Source: Methanofastidiosum methylothiophilum (GTDB taxonomy: Archaea; Methanobacteriota_B; Thermococci; Methanofastidiosales; Methanofastidiosaceae). Taken from it: a DNA stretch of 17,554 bases. The stretch is from NCBI GenBank assembly GCA_001587635.1, contig LNJE01000024.1, forward strand, positions 1 to 17,554. The letters run 5' to 3'. The position numbers were made by a program, and so were the translations under genes. This document shows, piece by piece, positions 1 to 6,205 of this stretch (position 1 is the stretch's first letter; the number at the start of each line of letters is the position of its first letter). The notes beneath the pieces are model-generated. The model saw only the letters and a program-made list of their open reading frames with translations, did not search any database and had not been told where the DNA came from.

Positions 1-540
1 TTTACAGCGGCTATCTATAAATTCAGAAGAATGAGAATTGGCAACAAATGGAGCATCAGTGATTATCGCCGCCATCCTGACTCTAGGGCCAAATTTATCA
101 GTAATCACTAGATGATTAAGTCCAAACTTTCCGATGCCAGAAAGATAACATGCATACTTCATGGAAAAATCTGCTTTTAGTGTTTCTTTGTCTGCATACC
201 AGTATCCAAATTCACTCCCCTCTGAAGGTGCTAGCGTGGCGATATATCCCAATTCTTCAATGAACTTTAATAGTTTGAATCCTATTATTCTAAGAGTTGC
301 TGTTCCGGCCATAAGTGTATTTGTATATTCAGCCCTCCCTTTAGGAAGGGGCTCAAAACAACCATTTGGAATAGTAACTCCTACTATGACAATGCTTTTA
401 CAATTTTCCATTATGTCTTGGGGCTTATTACCCTGATACTCAGGATTTAAGAATCCCTTTGAATCCGCAATTCCTATAAAATCCGCTCCAAGGGATTTTG
501 ATAAATTAATCAACTTATCTGTCATTTCTTTAGGTGCCAT
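1..540 (-). CDS. QueG-like iron-sulfur protein (epoxyqueuosine reductase-like), C-terminus cut off by window edge
   Basis: Reading the minus strand from ATG at 540 gives 180 codons with no stop, so the gene continues beyond the left edge. Residues about 1-165 match the DUF1730 region of QueG-like proteins, with the segment GIGKFGLNHLVITDKFGPR (about 135-153) the most recognisable part. The last visible residues include C179 followed by K, which is where the first 4Fe-4S cysteine cluster of this family would begin. True QueG reduces epoxyqueuosine in tRNA using cobalamin and Fe-S clusters. Many archaeal relatives share the fold but have unknown substrates, and QueG itself is mainly bacterial, so I call only the superfamily. 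The start is the first ATG after an in-frame run, about 30 nt downstream of a TATA-like box. No strong ribosome binding site is visible. Confidence 0.8.
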   Translation of the reverse strand, partial: MAPKEMTDKLINLSKSLGADFIGIADSKGFLNPEYQGNKPQDIMENCKSIVIVGVTIPNGCFEPLPKGRAEYTNTLMAGTATLRIIGFKLLKFIEELGYIATLAPSEGSEFGYWYADKETLKADFSMKYACYLSGIGKFGLNHLVITDKFGPRVRMAAIITDAPFVANSHSSEFIDSRCK

Positions 541-568
541 ATATACCACTTGATAATAATTAATGTAG

Positions 569-577
569 TTTATAAGT
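569..577 (-). promoter_or_regulatory. TATA-like box for the QueG-like gene
   Basis: On the minus strand CTTATAAAC lies about 30 nt upstream of the ATG at 540, which suits a leaderless or very short-leader transcript. A second candidate, CTTTATATTTC at 583-593, would give a leader of about 20 nt. Which one is used cannot be told from sequence. Confidence 0.4.
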
Positions 578-654
578 TTTAAGAAATATAAAGACAGCAA
601 ATATCAAATTTAAAATTGATTTGTTACCCCACTACAAATTAACTGATTTATAGA

Positions 655-683
655 AATAATAAAAAAACTAATAATTAAAAAAT
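655..683 (-). terminator. T-rich terminator after the lysine-rich small gene
   Basis: About 25 nt downstream of the small gene's stop, the minus strand carries two T runs (six and seven T) separated by AATTATTAG. Archaeal RNA polymerase terminates on such T-rich tracts without needing a hairpin. The rest of 541-707 holds only the promoter region of the QueG-like gene and AT-rich sequence with no ORF that I can support. Confidence 0.45.
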
Positions 684-707
684 CTTAGCCATTTGTGAGA
701 AGAAATC

Positions 708-794
708 TTACTTTTTCTTTGTTGCAGGTTTTTTGGCTTTTTCTGTTGCCTTTGGTTTCTTTTCTACTTTTTTTTCTTTCTTCTTATCTGCCAT
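708..794 (-). CDS. Very small lysine-rich protein (28 aa)
   Basis: ATG at 794 opens a 28-codon reading frame ending in TAA at 708-710. Fourteen of 28 residues are lysine, with Ala, Glu, Pro and Thr making up most of the rest. It starts MADKKKEKK and ends KPATKKK, so it resembles the C-terminal tail of histone H1. Lysine codons are a mix of AAA and AAG, which argues against a chance A-tract. It has a good TATA box at 846-853 giving a leader of about 30 nt, and a T-rich terminator. I do not recognise the family. A disordered, nucleic-acid-binding polypeptide is an inference from charge alone. It is too short for most gene callers. Confidence 0.55.
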   Translation of the reverse strand: MADKKKEKKVEKKPKATEKAKKPATKKK

Positions 795-845
795 AATTTC
801 ACGCTCAGTAGTTGTTAACTACCGTTACTTATTAATCACTTCTAA

Positions 846-853
846 TATATAAA
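846..853 (-). promoter_or_regulatory. TATA box for the lysine-rich small gene
   Basis: Minus-strand TTTATATA, a close match to the archaeal TATA consensus, predicts a start of transcription near 822-826, about 30 nt upstream of the ATG at 794. Confidence 0.5.
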
Positions 854-869
854 GTTATTGGATTTCATT

Positions 870-885
870 ATTCTCAAATGAGAAT
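870..885. promoter_or_regulatory. Inverted repeat, candidate operator
   Basis: ATTCTCA-AA-TGAGAAT is a perfect 7-2-7 inverted repeat about 17 nt upstream of the TATA box of the lysine-rich gene. The half-sites TGAGAAT and ATTCTCA also occur in bacterial Fur boxes, but there in the opposite order, so the resemblance may be coincidental. A regulator binding here would be placed to affect the small gene, with the Fur-family protein encoded nearby the obvious candidate by inference. Confidence 0.45.
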
Positions 886-1023
886 ACCTAATCCTAATCT
901 TAATTCATAGCATTGGATAATGGTCTCAAAAATAGATTACCAAGACTTACTATTTCTAAACGTGACATTAATAATTTATTTATTTGCTTATTTAGAATTC
1001 GTGTAAAAAATCGTATCAATTTA

Positions 1024-1040
1024 GATTATTAGGAATAATC
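1024..1040. promoter_or_regulatory. Inverted repeat upstream of the Fur-family gene
   Basis: GATTATT-AGG-AATAATC is a perfect 7-3-7 inverted repeat about 90 nt upstream of the regulator's start. It is AT-rich and Fur-box-like in base composition. The stretch 795-1129 holds no gene that I can support; its visible contents are this repeat, the ones at 870 and 1107, and the TATA elements. Confidence 0.4.
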
Positions 1041-1100
1041 GTGTTTTATTATTAAATTTATATCAATCTATAATTTAGTCTTTATCTTTTCTACAATTAA

Positions 1101-1120
1101 TATTAAATATCAATTGATAT
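1101..1120 (+). promoter_or_regulatory. TATA-like element plus palindrome at the Fur-family promoter
   Basis: TATTAAATAT at 1101-1110 is centred about 25 nt before the ATG at 1130, implying a leaderless or near-leaderless message. Overlapping its end, ATATCAATTGATAT at 1107-1120 is a perfect 14-nt palindrome lying between the TATA element and the start, a position where a bound repressor would block transcription. Autoregulation by the encoded Fur-family protein is inferred. Confidence 0.45.
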
Positions 1121-1129
1121 ATTTTATTA

Positions 1130-1522
1130 ATGGAGGATGGTGAACGTATTAAATATACTAATCAAAGGGTTGAAATCTTAAATTTTCTTCAAAATAACTA
1201 TTCACACCCAACGGTAGAGGATGTCTATGAAGGCGTAAGGAAGAAACTTACTAGGATAAGCAAAGCTACCGTATATCAAAATCTTAAATTCCTTGCTAGT
1301 AAGGGCTTAATCCAAGAAGTGAATATTAAAGGAGTCTCTAGATTTGAGCCAAATATTAATCCGCATCACCATATAATATGCAAGAATTGTGGCGCAATAG
1401 TTGATTTTGAATCTAAAGAACTAACTGAATTTTCTCTACAATTGATCAAAAATATGAAGGAATTTGATATTGAATCAACAAATACAAACTTCTTTGGAAT
1501 TTGTAACAAATGCATTAAATAA
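1130..1522 (+). CDS. Fur-family metal-dependent transcriptional regulator
   Basis: This 130-residue protein has the complete Fur/PerR/Zur layout: an N-terminal winged helix (about 6-70, with recognition-helix segment SKATVYQNLKFL at 44-55) and a C-terminal metal-binding dimerisation domain. Two CxxC pairs (C84/C87 and C125/C128) should hold the structural zinc. The likely regulatory-site ligands are H26, E73, H79, H81 and D92. D92 sits where peroxide-sensing PerR has Asp, while E73 replaces the Asp that PerR has at its other acidic position, so the sensed signal cannot be settled from residues. The ZIP transporter starts 23 nt downstream, which points to zinc, manganese or iron homeostasis. 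ATG 1130 is the first good start; it is probably leaderless. Confidence 0.9.
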   Translation: MEDGERIKYTNQRVEILNFLQNNYSHPTVEDVYEGVRKKLTRISKATVYQNLKFLASKGLIQEVNIKGVSRFEPNINPHHHIICKNCGAIVDFESKELTEFSLQLIKNMKEFDIESTNTNFFGICNKCIK

Positions 1523-1545
1523 AACATCTATATTGAGTTGAGATT

Positions 1546-2325
1546 ATGGTAACTATGGGAAATGTAGGAATCGCACTTCTGCTTACTATCTTAGCTGGTC
1601 TTTCAACAGGCATTGGTAGTTTAATTGCTTACTTGATCAATAAACCTAAGACAATCTACCTTTCATTTTCTTTAGGACTTTCCGCAGGTGTCATGATTTA
1701 TGTTTCATTCATAGAACTACTGCCTCAAGCACTTAATAGCATTGGAGATTTATTTGGAACCATTGTATTTTTTTTAGGCATACTTTTCATTGGTATAATT
1801 GATATGACTATACCCGAAAAAGAAAATCCACATTCCTTCAGTGGACTTTCAGGGAACAATTCGCCCAAAAATAAAAAAGATTTAATGAGGACTGGATTAT
1901 TTACTGCACTTGCCATCGGCATTCATAATTTTCCTGAAGGGCTTGCAACTTTTGGAACTGCACTTGGAAACATAAGGCTTGGAATAGTGATCGCAATTGC
2001 AATAGCAATACATAACATACCTGAAGGTATCTCTGTATCAATTCCTATATTTTACGCCACTAAAAGTAAAAAAAAAGCCTTCATATACTCTTTCCTTTCA
2101 GGGCTAGCTGAACCAATTGGGGCAATAGTTGGGTATTTTATTTTGCTGCCTTTTTTATCTGATATTGTTTTAGTTTCACTACTTGCATTTGTTGCAGGAA
2201 TTATGGTTTACATAGCTATTGATGAACTTCTGCCAATGGCGCATCAATATGGCCACAGCCATACAGTTATTAGCGGGGTAATTTTAGGCATGGTGGTAAT
2301 GGCAATTAGTATAATACTACTTTAA
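1546..2325 (+). CDS. ZIP-family divalent metal transporter (ZupT/GufA-like)
   Basis: This 259-residue integral membrane protein has about eight hydrophobic segments. It carries both ZIP signatures that line the metal path, HNFPEG at 127-132 and HNIPEG at 156-161, plus ELLP (57-60) and DELLP (226-230), all typical of the ZupT/GufA branch that imports zinc and other divalent metals across the cytoplasmic membrane. The loop at about 88-112 between the third and fourth segments is short and polar rather than His-rich, and a second HxH lies near 237-239 by the C-terminal helix. It directly follows the Fur-family regulator with a 23-nt gap, so the two probably form one metal-controlled transcript. 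An alternative ATG three codons downstream is possible. ZIP function is clear, metal specificity is not. Confidence 0.92.
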   Translation: MVTMGNVGIALLLTILAGLSTGIGSLIAYLINKPKTIYLSFSLGLSAGVMIYVSFIELLPQALNSIGDLFGTIVFFLGILFIGIIDMTIPEKENPHSFSGLSGNNSPKNKKDLMRTGLFTALAIGIHNFPEGLATFGTALGNIRLGIVIAIAIAIHNIPEGISVSIPIFYATKSKKKAFIYSFLSGLAEPIGAIVGYFILLPFLSDIVLVSLLAFVAGIMVYIAIDELLPMAHQYGHSHTVISGVILGMVVMAISIILL

Positions 2326-2355
2326 CTGTTTATGATCACTACGGAAACTACATAT

Positions 2356-2365
2356 TATTTAAATA
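2356..2365 (+). promoter_or_regulatory. TATA box for the DUF6508/TPR pair
   Basis: TATTTAAATA lies about 36 nt upstream of the ATG at 2397. The predicted transcript would start near 2386 and carry AGGTGA (2387-2392), a good match to the archaeal ribosome binding site, five bases before the start codon. Confidence 0.5.
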
Positions 2366-2396
2366 CGCCAAACTATATAGAAAGCAAGGTGAGACT

Positions 2397-2825
2397 ATGG
2401 CAGTAGTAGATGAATCAGTACCTTTAACTAAGAAAAATATTGAGGTAATACTTAACTATATCCCATATTTTGAAGATAAAAGTCAGAATTTTTTTGATAT
2501 TATCAAACCCAAAAAGGAAGGGGGGCGAATTGTTGATTACTTTTATATTACGTATTCAACAAAATTTAAGGAATTTTATAGGGTATTACATGAACAGGGA
2601 TTTGTCACAAACTTCAACTGGCTTGACTCTAGCGAAGAATCAGACGATCTATCATACTATTATGAGATTTTAGAAGGTGCAGACATCTTGACTTTGAGAA
2701 GATTATTCACAATGATTGTAAGGCATGATAAACATAACGAAGGATTCTTTGCAGATGTGATAGATAGCGGACTTCTTTTGGCCATGTTATATAAGCTAAA
2801 AACATTAAATGAAGAGGTATATTAA
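2397..2825 (+). CDS. DUF6508 family protein
   Basis: This 142-residue soluble protein matches DUF6508 as I know it from memory: an N-terminal LTxxNIxxILNYIPYFE segment (about 10-26), a middle Tyr/Phe-rich stretch ending in a GF-V-NFNW motif (about 68-75), and a conserved C-terminal run with TLRRLFT and VRHDKHNEGFFADVIDSGLL (about 98-126). The family's function is unknown. It occurs sporadically in bacteria and archaea. The ribosome binding site AGGTGA at 2387-2392 and TATA at 2356 support the start. The zinc-ribbon/TPR gene follows after 9 nt, so they are likely co-transcribed. Confidence 0.75.
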   Translation: MAVVDESVPLTKKNIEVILNYIPYFEDKSQNFFDIIKPKKEGGRIVDYFYITYSTKFKEFYRVLHEQGFVTNFNWLDSSEESDDLSYYYEILEGADILTLRRLFTMIVRHDKHNEGFFADVIDSGLLLAMLYKLKTLNEEVY

Positions 2826-2834
2826 GGCATTTAT

Positions 2835-3284
2835 ATGGAAATTATATTTTGTCCCAAATGTGAAGTAGAAACTAGTCATTCTTCGCATTTATGTGATAAA
2901 TGTGGGCTTGATCTTAGAAAAATTAACGATCTACTTAAGAAAGGAGATATATCCTTCAATCAAGAAAAATACCAAGATGCTATCAGTTTTTACGAGAAGG
3001 CAATAAAAATGGGCCGGAAGAATCCCCTTGCTTGGTATGGCAAAGGCAATGTTCTCTTGAAATTAGGTGAGAATTCTGAAGATGTAAGCTTATGTGTCAA
3101 ATGCCACCTATGCCCTGTTCTATCCGAGGCATTTTATAATGATGCAATTAGCTGTTATAACAAAGCTATTGATCTCAATTCAAAATTTAAAGACGCTTGG
3201 CATAAAAAAGGTATTGCTCTTGAAAAATTAGGGGATGTCCTAGATGCTAAAAAATGCTTCGAAACTGCAAAAGAGTTGAAATAA
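2835..3284 (+). CDS. Zinc-ribbon plus TPR-repeat protein
   Basis: This 149-residue protein begins with a zinc ribbon (CPKC at 6-9 and CDKC at 20-23) and continues with TPR-type helical repeats: one at about 34-67 (FNQEKYQDAISFYEKAI), one at about 64-78 interrupted, and two at about 98-149 (NDAISCYNKAIDLNSKFKDAWHKKGIALEKLGD). Between the first and later repeats lies an insertion with a second cysteine cluster, C87-x2-C90-H-x-C93. TPRs normally bind partner peptides, so this is probably a scaffold or adaptor; its partner is unknown. It shares a transcript with the DUF6508 gene by spacing, and faces the SemiSWEET gene. No strong ribosome binding site precedes the ATG, which suggests translational coupling. 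Confidence 0.8.
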   Translation: MEIIFCPKCEVETSHSSHLCDKCGLDLRKINDLLKKGDISFNQEKYQDAISFYEKAIKMGRKNPLAWYGKGNVLLKLGENSEDVSLCVKCHLCPVLSEAFYNDAISCYNKAIDLNSKFKDAWHKKGIALEKLGDVLDAKKCFETAKELK

Positions 3285-3291
3285 TTCTTTA

Positions 3292-3305
3292 TTCAATTAA
3301 TTGAA
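3292..3305. terminator. AT-rich palindrome between convergent genes
   Basis: TTCAATTAATTGAA is a perfect 14-nt palindrome filling the 23-nt space between the convergent TPR and SemiSWEET stop codons. It could serve as a weak bidirectional terminator, but it contains few GC pairs and no long T run, so the call is tentative. Confidence 0.3.
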
Positions 3306-3307
3306 AA

Positions 3308-3586
3308 TCAACCGTATCTTATTTTTAGTATTAGAACTATAAACACTAAAATTAACGATAAACCGTTTGCTACAATAATAGGTGTATTTTTTATGATAAA
3401 TCCATATAAAAACCAGAGCAACACACCAGTAAAAAATATGATGTACATCAAAAGGGATATATCTTTTGTTTCTTTGTACTTCCAAGTTTTCATAACTTGA
3501 GGGATAAAAGATATTGTAGTGAGTGATCCTGCTACTAATCCTAAAAGAGTTGTTGTTTCCACAACATTTAGGAGGTATGATCGCAT
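3308..3586 (-). CDS. SemiSWEET (MtN3/PQ-loop) sugar transporter
   Basis: From the ATG at 3586 this is a 92-residue protein with three membrane helices (about 11-30, 43-62, 67-88). It has the family's PQ motif at 29-30 followed by KxxK, an S-rich second helix, WFLYG at 58-62, and the conserved Asn (N74) in helix three. SemiSWEETs dimerise to form a small sugar uniporter in the cytoplasmic membrane. A longer reading frame reaches TTG at 3658 but adds polar residues uncommon in this family. The TATA element at 3611-3620 sits about 29 nt before ATG 3586, which favours the shorter, leaderless form. It is divergent from guaA and has no obvious metabolic partner here. Confidence 0.85.
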   Translation of the reverse strand: MRSYLLNVVETTTLLGLVAGSLTTISFIPQVMKTWKYKETKDISLLMYIIFFTGVLLWFLYGFIIKNTPIIVANGLSLILVFIVLILKIRYG

Positions 3587-3610
3587 TAAAAAGCTTTTAC
3601 TTTTGACTCC

Positions 3611-3620
3611 ATTATAATCT
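3611..3620 (-). promoter_or_regulatory. TATA box for the SemiSWEET gene
   Basis: Minus-strand AGATTATAAT is centred 29 nt upstream of the ATG at 3586, the spacing expected for a leaderless archaeal transcript. It supports choosing that ATG over the upstream TTG. Confidence 0.4.
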
Positions 3621-3690
3621 AAATTTTGAGTAATACGATTAGTTGCTATATTTTTCAATATTATGCATAACTCATATTCGTTTATTAGTT

Positions 3691-3700
3691 AATTTTATAT
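3691..3700 (+). promoter_or_regulatory. TATA box for guaA
   Basis: AATTTTATAT is centred about 27 nt upstream of the ATG at 3723, consistent with leaderless transcription and with that ATG rather than the TTG at 3705 as the start. Confidence 0.45.
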
Positions 3701-3722
3701 CTTATTGTTTAGATTTTTCATT

Positions 3723-5270
3723 ATGAATGTAGGGGGAGAAGTAATCCTAGTAGTTGATTTTGGAAGTCAATATACGCATCTGATAGCAAGAAGAGTTAGA
3801 GAACTTGGAGTTTATTCAAAAATAGTGTTTCCGGAAATCACTATTTCAGAGATCAAAAAATATTCCCCCAAAGGAATTATTTTATCAGGGGGGCCAAAGA
3901 GCGTTTATGAAAAGGACTCCCTTAGTGTAAGTGATGAAGTTTTTGACTACCTCGTGGAAAAAGAAATCCCCATTTTAGGNATATGCTATGGATATCAATT
4001 AATTGCATATAAGATGGGNGGAAATGTGAAAGGTGAAAAAAGAAAAGAGTATGGAATTACAAACGTAGAAATACTTGATTCTGAAGGTATATTCAAAGAT
4101 CTTGAAAGGAAAGAAACTGTATGGATGAGCCANAGTGATCAAGTTTTTGAAATCCCGCCAAATTTTATAGTTACCTCAAAAACAGANACATCCCCAATTG
4201 CCGCCTTTAGAAATAATTCCAAAAAGATTTANGGATTACAGTGGCACCCAGAAGTAGTCCACACAAANAATGGTAAAAAAATATTGTCAAACTTTGTTTA
4301 TAATGTATGCAATTGCAACGGTACTTGGAANCTTTCCAATTTCATTGAAGAAACCATAAAAAACATCAAAAGCAAAATAGGGGACGGCAATGCAGTNATT
4401 GCTTTGAGTGGGGGGATTGACTCTTCTGTTGCAGCAGCAATAACTGAAAAAGCTATAGGAAATAGGCTTTATGCAGTCTTTGTAGATCACGGACTTTTAA
4501 GAAAAGGGGAAGCTGAATTAGTTTCAAAAGCCTTTTCTGGTCATGATATTAACTTTAAAAAAATTGATGCTAAGGACAGATTCTTCAAAAAATTAAATTC
4601 TATCACTGACCCCGAAAAGAAAAGGATGATAATAGGCGAAGAATTCATCAGAATATTCGAAGAGGAAGCAAAAAAGATAGGGGCTGATTTTCTTGTTCAA
4701 GGAACTATTTATCCTGATGTAATTGAAAGTGGAAGATCACACCATGCAGACACAATAAAATCTCACCATAATGTAGGAGGGCTTCCGGAATCAATATCCT
4801 TCAAAGAAATAATTGAGCCTCTGAGAGATTTATATAAAGATGAGGTACGTGAAGTAGGGAGGAAGCTTGGCCTTCCAAAGAAAATAATTGACCAATACCC
4901 TTTTCCAGGTCCAGGGCTTGCAGTTAGGATTACTGGGCCAGTCACAGAAGAAAACATTAAAATTTGTAGAGATGCCTCAGCCATAGTTGAAGATGAACTT
5001 GAAAAAGCTTCGATTGAAAACATCTGGCAAGCTTTTGCTGTTACATTGGAGGATAGGGTAGTCGGGGTAGTCGGCGATCAAAGGAAGTTTGGCAGAATTG
5101 TGGGGCTTAGGATAGTTGAGTCTCAAGATGCAATGACTGCTAATTTTAAGAAACTACCTTGGGACTTACTTGAAAATATTTCCACAAGAATCACAAATGA
5201 AATCCCTGAAGTAGTTTCAGTTGCTTACTTCATAAGCCACAAACCACCACAGACTATAGAACCTTGTTAG
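3723..5270 (+). CDS. guaA: GMP synthase (glutamine-hydrolysing), single polypeptide
   Basis: This 515-residue enzyme (from ATG 3723) converts XMP, ATP and glutamine to GMP, the last step of guanine nucleotide synthesis. The class I glutamine amidotransferase half carries the catalytic triad: Cys in ICYGYQ (C88) and His and Glu in QWHPEV (H175, E177). The ATP-pyrophosphatase half has the PP-loop SGGIDSS (229-235), and the dimerisation domain contains FPGPGLAVRI and ends KPPQTIEPC. Eight single N calls fall within the first 230 codons (3980 to 4397) yet the frame is intact. Many euryarchaea encode the two halves as separate genes; here they are fused as in bacteria. The start is uncertain by a few codons: TTG at 3705 would add six residues. 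The hydrolase gene follows after 8 nt. Confidence 0.95.
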   Translation: MNVGGEVILVVDFGSQYTHLIARRVRELGVYSKIVFPEITISEIKKYSPKGIILSGGPKSVYEKDSLSVSDEVFDYLVEKEIPILXICYGYQLIAYKMXGNVKGEKRKEYGITNVEILDSEGIFKDLERKETVWMSXSDQVFEIPPNFIVTSKTXTSPIAAFRNNSKKIXGLQWHPEVVHTXNGKKILSNFVYNVCNCNGTWXLSNFIEETIKNIKSKIGDGNAXIALSGGIDSSVAAAITEKAIGNRLYAVFVDHGLLRKGEAELVSKAFSGHDINFKKIDAKDRFFKKLNSITDPEKKRMIIGEEFIRIFEEEAKKIGADFLVQGTIYPDVIESGRSHHADTIKSHHNVGGLPESISFKEIIEPLRDLYKDEVREVGRKLGLPKKIIDQYPFPGPGLAVRITGPVTEENIKICRDASAIVEDELEKASIENIWQAFAVTLEDRVVGVVGDQRKFGRIVGLRIVESQDAMTANFKKLPWDLLENISTRITNEIPEVVSVAYFISHKPPQTIEPC

Positions 5271-5278
5271 TTGATTTT

Positions 5279-6169
5279 ATGGTATTTCTTGACATAAAAG
5301 AAAATATAGGCTATATCTCTGTTGATGCAAATATTGGCGTCATAAAATCAGATAAAAAATGTATTTTGATAGACGCAGGCGGAAGCAAAAAAGATGGACA
5401 AGAGATAGTTAGACTGCTTGATGAAGAGAATCTATCCCCCAGTTCTGTAATAATAACACACGGACATTGGGATCACTTTTACGGCATTTGCGAAATAAAG
5501 AAAATATTTCCAGAATTAAAGGTATACTCTTCATCTATTGAAAAATCATTTATTGAAAATCCATACCTTGAGTTTTATTCGTATTTTTCATCAACATCCC
5601 CTCTAAAGATGCCTGATGTTCCCATTGGATTTAAAGGAATTACAGTAGACGGGACGATAGATGATGGAATTATAGAAATTGATGGTGAATCTATAGAAAT
5701 TATTCCATTTTCAGGCCACTCCCCACTTGGTATAGGCATATTGTACAAGGGAGTATTGTTCTCTGGGGATTGTCTTTACTCAGTACACTCCCTAAACATG
5801 TTTAAAATGCCTTTTTATACAGATATTGAGAATCAGTTTAAGGATTTAGATAGACTTTCTAATTATGAGATAGACTATTGCCTTCCTTCACATGGGCTAC
5901 CTATACGAGGTACTAAGGATTTCAAGAATGCACTAATTGAAAATAGAAAAAAACTTGTTTCCCTAGAAAGATTGATCTTGGAATTAATCAAAGAGAAAAA
6001 AAGTGAGGAGCAACTGAAAAAGGAAATTGCAGAGAAGCTTTCAATAAAATTTGATTTCACAAAATATATCTATGTCACAATAACAACTAAGGCATTTCTT
6101 CATTACCTATATAACGCCGGAAAAGCTGACTTTGAAATTGAAGATGGAATTTTATTTTGGAAAAATTAA
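5279..6169 (+). CDS. Metallo-beta-lactamase-fold hydrolase
   Basis: This 296-residue protein has every metal ligand of the family: HGHWDH at 61-66, H147 in FSGHSPLG, D164 in LFSGDCLYS and H205 in LPSHG. A C-terminal extension (about 225-296, a charged helix then a small helical/strand unit ending in FEIEDGILFW) resembles the winged-helix tail found on LACTB2-like members. These enzymes hydrolyse thioesters, phosphodiesters or similar bonds; the substrate here is unknown. It starts 8 nt after guaA, so it is very likely co-transcribed with it. A TTG at 5264 overlapping the guaA stop is possible, but the ATG at 5279 begins right at the conserved fold. Confidence 0.88.
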   Translation: MVFLDIKENIGYISVDANIGVIKSDKKCILIDAGGSKKDGQEIVRLLDEENLSPSSVIITHGHWDHFYGICEIKKIFPELKVYSSSIEKSFIENPYLEFYSYFSSTSPLKMPDVPIGFKGITVDGTIDDGIIEIDGESIEIIPFSGHSPLGIGILYKGVLFSGDCLYSVHSLNMFKMPFYTDIENQFKDLDRLSNYEIDYCLPSHGLPIRGTKDFKNALIENRKKLVSLERLILELIKEKKSEEQLKKEIAEKLSIKFDFTKYIYVTITTKAFLHYLYNAGKADFEIEDGILFWKN

Positions 6170-6176
6170 CAGAACT

Positions 6177-6184
6177 CTTTTAAG
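6177..6184 (+). promoter_or_regulatory. TATA-like box for the membrane regulator gene
   Basis: CTTTTAAG precedes the ATG at 6206 by about 25 nt, suggesting a leaderless transcript independent of the hydrolase gene that ends at 6169. Confidence 0.35.
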
Positions 6185-6205
6185 CGAGATTATTAAATAA
6201 TTTTT

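Noticed and set aside
161..436. Plus-strand 91-codon ORF
   Set aside because: It lies antisense to the QueG-like gene, whose protein shows clear family motifs in the other strand, so this is a shadow frame.
551..565. Fur-box-like TGATAATAATTAATG upstream of the QueG-like gene
   Set aside because: Only the first half and four further bases agree with the 7-1-7 Fur/PerR pattern, and such AT-rich matches are expected by chance here.
3093..3113. CxxCH (CVKCH) heme-binding motif in the TPR protein
   Set aside because: The protein has no signal peptide and a zinc ribbon, so it is cytosolic. A further cysteine two residues on points to metal binding or chance rather than c-type heme.
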